Below are positions 58,839 to 64,000 of a DNA stretch of 64,000 nt, one piece after another. Below the pieces are notes generated by a model, which saw only the letters and a list, made by a program, of their open reading frames with translations, made no database searches and was not told where the DNA came from. The position numbers and the translations under genes are program-made. Origin of the DNA: DASYTH01 sp035762905 (lineage in GTDB: Bacteria > Actinomycetota > Actinomycetes > Mycobacteriales > Pseudonocardiaceae); assembly GCF_035762905.1 (NCBI RefSeq), contig NZ_DASUCC010000041.1:62001-126000 (forward strand), read 5' to 3'. Within the stretch, counting starts at the first letter, position 1. Each line of letters starts with the position of its first letter.

Positions 58839-59693
58839 TCAGCCGTCCGGGTCGTGGTCGGGGTCCCCGTCCCGGGCCGGCCAGCTGATCGCCTGGTGCC
58901 GGCCGCGGCCCCCGGTACGCAGCAGCCGGGCCAGCAGCAGGTTGAAGGCCAGCGAGATCTCCCGGGCGCCGGGCGTGGCCCACAGGTGGATCGGCGTGCA
59001 CGCGCCCTGCGCCTGCTGTACGGCCAGCCGGTCCGGCAGGGCCACCGGCATGATCAGCGAGCCGAAGCTCTCCCGCAGCTCGGCGATCCGGTACTGGTGC
59101 TCGTAGGAGTGCGGCCGGACCCGGTTCACCACGACGCCGAGCGGCACCAGGTCCGGGTTGTGCTGCTCGCGGGTCTCCTCGAGCGCGTCGAACGCCCGGT
59201 TTGCGCCGGACACCGCATACAGCGTCGGCTCGGTGACCAGCAGCGCGCCGTCCGCGGCCACCAGGGCCGAGCGGGTGAGCCTGCCGAGCGACGGCGGGCA
59301 GTCCAGCAGCACCAGCTGGTAGGGCAGCTCCCCGTCCTCCAGCAGTGAGGACAGCGCGGTCAGCGCCCGGCCGAGCTTGCCGAGCCGGCGGGAGTCCGGA
59401 TCCGGGTCGTTGAGCACCTCCAGGTCCTCCGAACCGACCAGCACGTCCACCTCGTCGCTCCAGCCGCTGTGCGCGATGGCCTCGCGCAGCACGGTCGGGC
59501 GCGGCGTCTCCAACACGTCGGCGAGCGTGGTCGCGGTGTCCTCCGGGTCGAGCGTGGCCGTGGCGTTGCACTGCGGGTCCAGGTCGACGACCAGTGTGCG
59601 GGCTCCGCGGCGCATGGCCGACGAGGCCAGGCCGAGCACAACGGTGGTCTTGCCGACCCCACCCTTGAGGCTGAGCACCGCCACCGTTCGCAC
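58839..59693 (-). CDS. ParA-family ATPase
   Basis: This 284-residue MinD/ParA protein has the deviant Walker A LKGGVGKTTV, DLDPQCNATATLDP and LVLLDCPPSLGRLT. It starts from GTG 59693. No parB lies beside it, and an oriC-type parS was not seen, so it may be an orphan ParA acting in localisation or regulation rather than in chromosome partition. It is divergent from the methyltransferase. Confidence 0.88.
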   Translation of the reverse strand: MRTVAVLSLKGGVGKTTVVLGLASSAMRRGARTLVVDLDPQCNATATLDPEDTATTLADVLETPRPTVLREAIAHSGWSDEVDVLVGSEDLEVLNDPDPDSRRLGKLGRALTALSSLLEDGELPYQLVLLDCPPSLGRLTRSALVAADGALLVTEPTLYAVSGANRAFDALEETREQHNPDLVPLGVVVNRVRPHSYEHQYRIAELRESFGSLIMPVALPDRLAVQQAQGACTPIHLWATPGAREISLAFNLLLARLLRTGGRGRHQAISWPARDGDPDHDPDG

Positions 59694-59712
59694 GCACGGA
59701 ACCTTACGGTCC

Positions 59713-59718
59713 TACGCT
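59713..59718 (+). promoter_or_regulatory. -10-like box TACGCT of the methyltransferase gene
   Basis: In the 31-base divergent gap, TACGCT ends 6 bases before ATG 59725, predicting a leaderless transcript. The same hexamer stands before rimO. Confidence 0.45.
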
Positions 59719-59724
59719 CTGCCC

Positions 59725-60444
59725 ATGCGACTGGACGCCGTTCGCCGTGCGCTCGACGCCGAACTGGCCGCCGCCCGGGACCGCCGGGCCGGCATGCCGC
59801 CCCGGGTGCTGGACGTCGGCGGGGGCAGCGGCACCCTGGCCGTGCCGCTGGCCGCCGCCGGCTGCCTGGTCACCGTGGTGGAGCCGAGCCCGAACGCGCT
59901 GGCCACCCTGCACCGCCGGGCCGAGGAGGCGGGCGTGTCCGGGCGGATCACCGCGGTGCAGGGCGACAGCGACCTGCTCGGCACGCTCGTCGCGCCGGGT
60001 GGCGCCGACCTCGCCCTTGCGCACGGGCTGCTCGAGGTCGTCGAGGACCCGAAGAACACGGTGGCCGCGATCGCCGAGGCACTCGCCCCGGGCGGCGCGG
60101 TCTCGGTGCTGGTGGCCAACCGGTTCGCCGCGGTGCTGCACCGGGCGCTGGCCGGCCGGCTCGCCGACGCCCGGGTGCTGCTCGACGACCCGGCCGGGCA
60201 GCTGCCCGGCGAGTCGCTGCTGCGCCGGTTCGACACCGAGGGCCTGCGCCGGCTGCTGGTCGACGCCGGCCTGGCGGTGGAGCTGATGCAGGGCAGCGGG
60301 GTGCTCTCCGACATGGTGCCCGGACCGGTGCTCGAGCAGAGCCCGGGGGCCGCGGACGCCCTCGCCGAGCTGGAGCTGCGGGTGGCCACGCTGGCGCCGC
60401 TGCGCGACGTGGCCACCCGGCTGCACGCGATCGCGCGCCGCTGA
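59725..60444 (+). CDS. Class I SAM-dependent methyltransferase
   Basis: This 239-residue protein carries the SAM motif RVLDVGGGSGTLAVPLA, the acidic end of strand 2 (VTVVEPSPNA) and GDSDLLGTLV, in the order of UbiE/SmtA-like methyltransferases. The substrate is not deducible. It is followed by dinB at 36 bases. Confidence 0.85.
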   Translation: MRLDAVRRALDAELAAARDRRAGMPPRVLDVGGGSGTLAVPLAAAGCLVTVVEPSPNALATLHRRAEEAGVSGRITAVQGDSDLLGTLVAPGGADLALAHGLLEVVEDPKNTVAAIAEALAPGGAVSVLVANRFAAVLHRALAGRLADARVLLDDPAGQLPGESLLRRFDTEGLRRLLVDAGLAVELMQGSGVLSDMVPGPVLEQSPGAADALAELELRVATLAPLRDVATRLHAIARR

Positions 60445-60480
60445 CCCGGAACTGTCGGTCCCGGCTGGCATGCTTGCCCC

Positions 60481-61725
60481 GTGGGACGCAGTGGGGATCT
60501 GCCGCGCGGGCTGGTCGAGCGGTACCGGGCGGCGGCGGACGTCGGGCCGGACGGCTGGCCCGACGACACCGGCTGCCCGATCCTGCACGTCGACATGGAC
60601 GCCTTCTTCGCGTCGGTGGAGCTGCGCGAGCGACCGGAGCTGAAGGACCGGCCGGTGGTGGTGGCCGGCGGCGGTCCGCGGGCGGTGGTGCTGGCCGCCA
60701 ACTACCCGGCGCGCACGTTCGGGGTGCGCTCGGCGATGCCGGCCGCGCGGGCCAGAAGGCTCTGCCCGCAGGCGGTGTTCCTGCCGCCGCACCGGGAGAA
60801 GTACGAGCGGGTGTCCCGGGCGGTCATGGCGGCGTTCCGGGAGCTGACCCCACTGGTGCAGCCGCTGAGCCTGGACGAGGCGTTCCTCGACGTGGGCGGG
60901 GCGCTGCGCCGGCTGCGGACCAGCCCGGCGCGGCTCGGGGCGCAGTTACGCGGGCGGGTGCTGGCCGAGCACGACCTCACCTGCTCGGTCGGGGTGGCAT
61001 CGACGCCGTTCGTGGCCAAACTCGCGTCGGGGCTGGCCAAGCCGGACGGGATGGTCGTCGTGCCGCGCACGGAGGTGCTCGCGTTCCTGCACCCGCTGCC
61101 GGTCTCGGCGCTGTGGGGCGTCGGGCAGCGCACGGCGGAGCGGCTGGTCGCCGTGGGCCTCGAGCGGATCGGCGACGTGGCGGCCACGCCGCTGCCCCGG
61201 CTGCGCCGCACCCTCGGGGTGGCCGTGGCCGAGCACCTGTGGGCGCTGGCCAACGGGCACGACGAGCGCGCCGTCGAGCCGGACGTCGCGGAGAAGTCGA
61301 TCGGTGCGGAGGAGACCTTCGACGTCGACCTGGCCGACCGGGAGGCGGTCCGGCGAGAGCTGCTGCGGCTGTCCGAGCGCACCGCGGCCAGCCTGCGCCG
61401 GCGCGGGCTGCGCGGCCGCACCGTGTCGATCAAGGTGCGGTTCGGCGACTTCAGCACAATCACCCGGTCCCGCACGCTGCCCGTGGCCACCGACGTGACC
61501 CAGGAGATCTACCGCACCGCCACCCAGTTGCTGGACGGACAGACCCCGCCCGGTGCGATCCGGCTGATCGGCGTGCGGGTGGAGCAACTCGGCGCAGGCG
61601 ACGCCGAGCAGCTCACCCTGGACGCGCCCGAACGCGGCTGGCGGGACGCCGACGCCGCTGCCGACGCCGCCCGCGGGCGGTTCGGCAACGCCGCCGTGCG
61701 CCCCGCCGCACTGCTCGAGCCCTGA
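60481..61725 (+). CDS. dinB: DNA polymerase IV
   Basis: This 414-residue Y-family translesion polymerase has catalytic acids in HVDMDAFFASVE and LSLDEAFLDVG. The palm/fingers segment NYPARTFGVRS and little-finger domain follow. A clamp-binding-like QLTLDAP lies near the C-terminus. GTG 60481 starts the frame. It probably acts in the DNA-damage response. Confidence 0.93.
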   Translation: MGRSGDLPRGLVERYRAAADVGPDGWPDDTGCPILHVDMDAFFASVELRERPELKDRPVVVAGGGPRAVVLAANYPARTFGVRSAMPAARARRLCPQAVFLPPHREKYERVSRAVMAAFRELTPLVQPLSLDEAFLDVGGALRRLRTSPARLGAQLRGRVLAEHDLTCSVGVASTPFVAKLASGLAKPDGMVVVPRTEVLAFLHPLPVSALWGVGQRTAERLVAVGLERIGDVAATPLPRLRRTLGVAVAEHLWALANGHDERAVEPDVAEKSIGAEETFDVDLADREAVRRELLRLSERTAASLRRRGLRGRTVSIKVRFGDFSTITRSRTLPVATDVTQEIYRTATQLLDGQTPPGAIRLIGVRVEQLGAGDAEQLTLDAPERGWRDADAAADAARGRFGNAAVRPAALLEP

Positions 61726-61739
61726 GCGGCGCGAGCGCG

Positions 61740-61755
61740 GCGGTTCCTGGACCGC
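61740..61755. terminator. Weak inverted repeat between convergent dinB and M28 genes
   Basis: GCGGT (61740-61744) and ACCGC (61751-61755) flank a TCCTGG loop in the 34-base gap. It is short and without a T-tract. Confidence 0.3.
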
Positions 61756-61759
61756 GACC

Positions 61760-63175
61760 CTAGGTCGACGTGGCGCTCGGGAAGCTGACCGGGCTCCGGA
61801 AGCCGTTGCGGTTCACCGCGCGCACGCCGTAGAGGAAGTTGTCCTTCGAGGTGTTCGGGAACGTCACATTCGTGACGTTGCCGACCGGCATGACGTCCTC
61901 CCATTCCAGGTCCGTGGTGTCCCGCACGACGACCTCGTAGCCGGACAGGTTGACCTCGGTGTTGGGGTTCCAGCGCAGGACCGTGTCCGACCGCAGGCCC
62001 TGCACGTTGAACAGCGCGCCGGCCGGCGCGGCCGGCGATCGAGCCAGGTTGGCCAGCGAGATCGCGTTCACCCGTGCCACTCGGGCGATGTAGTCGAAGT
62101 CGCAGAACTCGGGCAGGTCACCGAACTGCACCCCGTCGCGCACCGCGACGTCGATGTGCTGGTGCCGGTAGTCCTCGTTCGTCTCGGTGAACCTGACCGC
62201 CGGATAGCCCTGCTGCAGGAACGGGATGTGGTCGCCGCCCCGGCCGAACCGGTCCCGCCGGTAGATGATCTTCACCTTCATCCGGGTGGCGTCGTTCTCG
62301 GCGACATCCTTGATGTAGCGGGCGAGCTGGCGCGGTGGGCCCTCGGTCTCCCAACCGCCGAACCGCCGCCAGTCGGTCTCCAGGGCCGGGTTCGCCACGG
62401 TTGGCAGGCCCTCGCCGAACAGTCGGACGGTGAACGGCTCCCGCTCGCCCGCGCCGCCGACCGAACTGCCGATGATGTCGTTGGTGAACATCCCGGCGAT
62501 GTTGCGGCCGGCGGCCTTGGCCGTTGTGGCGAAGTGGTTCGAGCCGAGCAGGCCCTGCTCCTCGCCGGCCACGGCCATGAACACAATGGTGGCGTCGAAC
62601 GTGCGGGTGGCCATCACCCGGGCCATCTCCAGCACCGCGGCCACGCCCGAGGCGTCGTCGTTGGCACCGGGCGCGTCCGAGGTGAAGTCGGTGACGCTGG
62701 TCGGCATCGAGTCGTAGTGGCCGCTCACCACGTAGGTGCGGTCCACCGAGTCCGGCGAGCTGCCGCGCAGGGTGGCCACCACGTTGGTGATCGGGGTGGG
62801 CACCGGGATCCGCGGTGCCACCCCCTGGATGTAGGACTGCAGCTCGACGGTCATCCGCCCGCCGGAGGCCGCGGCCGCGCTGGTGAACTCGGCGAACAGC
62901 CAGTCCCGTGCGGCGCCGATGCCCCGGGTCGGGTGGTCCTGGGCGGACAGCGTGTTGCGGGTGCCGAACGAGACCAGCGTGTTGATGGTCCGCTCGATGT
63001 TGCGCGGGTTGATCTCCCGCAGCATCGCCCGGATGTCGGGGGGAACCCGGCCGCCGCGGTCGCCGGTCTGTTCGTCCGCGTGCGCGGCGGTCGCCCCGAT
63101 GATCGGTACGCTGCCGAGCACGGCCGCGCCGGCCAGGACGTTTCTTCGGGAGATGGCAGGGTTTTCGTCGTTCAC
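61760..63175 (-). CDS. Tat-exported M28 aminopeptidase
   Basis: This 471-residue zinc exopeptidase starts at GTG 63175 behind GGAGG. The twin-arginine signal is SRRNVLAGAAVLG. Zinc-binding motifs are VVSGHYDSMPT, GANDDASGVAA and VAGEEQGLLG, and later FTETNEDYRHQHID. A C-terminal FN3-like domain begins near 380 (NVQGLRSDTVLRWNPN). It is likely secreted and releases amino acids or peptides. Confidence 0.88.
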   Translation of the reverse strand: MNDENPAISRRNVLAGAAVLGSVPIIGATAAHADEQTGDRGGRVPPDIRAMLREINPRNIERTINTLVSFGTRNTLSAQDHPTRGIGAARDWLFAEFTSAAAASGGRMTVELQSYIQGVAPRIPVPTPITNVVATLRGSSPDSVDRTYVVSGHYDSMPTSVTDFTSDAPGANDDASGVAAVLEMARVMATRTFDATIVFMAVAGEEQGLLGSNHFATTAKAAGRNIAGMFTNDIIGSSVGGAGEREPFTVRLFGEGLPTVANPALETDWRRFGGWETEGPPRQLARYIKDVAENDATRMKVKIIYRRDRFGRGGDHIPFLQQGYPAVRFTETNEDYRHQHIDVAVRDGVQFGDLPEFCDFDYIARVARVNAISLANLARSPAAPAGALFNVQGLRSDTVLRWNPNTEVNLSGYEVVVRDTTDLEWEDVMPVGNVTNVTFPNTSKDNFLYGVRAVNRNGFRSPVSFPSATST

Positions 63176-63233
63176 GGTGCGCCTCCTGAGCACAACCGGA
63201 ATATCGGACCCTTGCGAACCTACGCCCGCCCGA

Positions 63234-64000
63234 TCAGCACGTGTAGAGGCTGTTCGGGTGCCCACGTTCGCAGTAGCGCACGTGCAGATGGTTGTCGTGG
63301 TTGGGCTGGCTGGTGGTCAGTCCCTCGGCGATCAGCGTCGGGTCGTTGAAGAAGATCAGCCGGACGTGGCCGGGCGCGGCGGCGCGGATCTCGTTGATCA
63401 GCTGCCGGGTGGCGGCCCGGTCGTAGGTCGCCGACTGCCAGGTGATCCGTCCGGCCGTGCACTGCGCGCTGTCCGTGCGGACCGGCCAGATGTCGATGTC
63501 CAGCCCGACCTCGTGGCTGGCGTGCCCGGGTATGTCGCCGCCGTGCTCGAAACCGGCGTCGCCCATCGGAACCCGGCCGTTGCCGGTGCCGGCGAAGATC
63601 CCCACGGCCCGCTCCAGCTGGCCGATGGCGGCGGCGGTGGCCCAGTTGGCGGCGGTGCCGTTGCCGTCCGGGTCCTGGTCACAGATGCCGACCGAGAAGT
63701 CCGGATAACCGTGGTGCCACACCAGGTTGCGCCAGGTCATCGCACCGGCGACGCCGTCGACCCCGATGCCGGCGTGCTGCTGGAAGGACCGCACGGCCGC
63801 ATCGGTGGCGGCGTCGAACACGCCGTTGACCGCGAGCGAGAGGCGACGCTTCTCGTTCAGCTCGACCTGCAGCGCACGCACCGCGGAGCCGCTGTTTCCC
63901 TGGCGCAGCACGGGAACCAGGGCGGCCCAGGTGTTCGGCCCGACGATGCCGTCGACGGATAGGCCGCGGGCGGACTGGAACGAGCGCACCGCGGTGTTGG
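63234..64000 (-). CDS. Peptidoglycan-binding domain plus LAS-type murein endopeptidase (partial)
   Basis: The frame runs off the window edge, so the N-terminus is missing. Two peptidoglycan-binding PGRP repeats (VDGIVGPNTWAAL and VNGVFDAATDAAVRSFQQ) precede a MepA/LAS-type peptidase domain. That domain has zinc ligands in HASHEVGLDIDIW and NHDNHLHVRYC. It is probably exported and cleaves cell-wall cross-links. Confidence 0.82.
   Translation of the reverse strand, partial: NTAVRSFQSARGLSVDGIVGPNTWAALVPVLRQGNSGSAVRALQVELNEKRRLSLAVNGVFDAATDAAVRSFQQHAGIGVDGVAGAMTWRNLVWHHGYPDFSVGICDQDPDGNGTAANWATAAAIGQLERAVGIFAGTGNGRVPMGDAGFEHGGDIPGHASHEVGLDIDIWPVRTDSAQCTAGRITWQSATYDRAATRQLINEIRAAAPGHVRLIFFNDPTLIAEGLTTSQPNHDNHLHVRYCERGHPNSLYTC

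Noticed and set aside
58045..59697. 550-residue frame joining the glycosylase with upstream sequence
   Set aside because: The part before GTG 58833 is antisense/shadow to the ParA gene. The glycosylase must start with the catalytic Pro after the initiator.

Overview
The window is about 70% GC or higher, densely packed and rich in GTG starts and 4-base start/stop overlaps. It carries ClgR, PspA/PspM, a CobIJ fusion and an FtsK-ArgA-PgsA neighbourhood that I know from Mycobacterium. This points to a chromosomal segment of a soil actinomycete, most probably of the Pseudonocardiales/Mycobacteriales branch (inference; no rRNA is present). I saw no tRNA, rRNA, insertion sequence, prophage or CRISPR array. 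No gap between genes exceeds 300 bases.

Layout. (1) 88-8987: a small membrane protein, two ROK regulators, then a sugar ABC transporter (ATPase, permease, Tat-type lipoprotein), xylose isomerase and a second TIM-barrel isomerase. Together these form a xylose-type uptake and isomerisation operon. Three tandem 38-bp repeats, each encoding a 13-residue mini-ORF chained by ATGA/GTGA overlaps, lie between regulator and transporter. (2) 9054-12640: a frameshifted membrane protein, a cyclase-family hydrolase, a ThDP enzyme and a PadR-like regulator. (3) 12679-22625: NhaA, a two-gene secreted GH18 chitinase operon behind two DasR-like operators, a PKD-domain membrane protein, and two secreted metalloproteases (M6 and M64). 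(4) 22616-40685: a phosphatase-family protein and then a large cobalamin block. It holds a B12 riboswitch with CbtB/CbtA, a second B12 riboswitch with chelatase-cobO-cobB, and cobL, cobM, cbiD, cobK, cobIJ, cobH, cobG, cobN and cobQ. The genes lie in divergent and convergent runs whose 3' ends often overlap. (5) 40356-46254: an EamA exporter, a PlsC acyltransferase, ftsK, two small membrane proteins and argA. (6) 46366-50810: a hydroxyquinol/3-oxoadipate catabolic cassette (flavin reductase, IclR regulator, thiolase, maleylacetate reductase, intradiol dioxygenase). (7) 50840-55893: rimO, pgsA, cinA, clgR, pspA, pspM, with two ECF-type promoters of identical geometry (GGAAC-N18-GTT) before clgR and before pspA. 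(8) 55879-64000: pyrD, a coiled-coil protein, a promoter-bearing unit with a 12-codon mini-ORF and strong RNA folds, a nei-type glycosylase, a ParA-like ATPase, a methyltransferase, dinB, an M28 peptidase, and a partial peptidoglycan endopeptidase running off the edge.

The two least expected items are the triplicated coupled mini-ORFs at 3050-3167 and the short leader-peptide/structured-RNA unit at 57790-58040. Both are read directly from sequence; their functions are inference. Leaderless starts (a TANNNT box 7-8 bases before the start codon) recur at eight genes.
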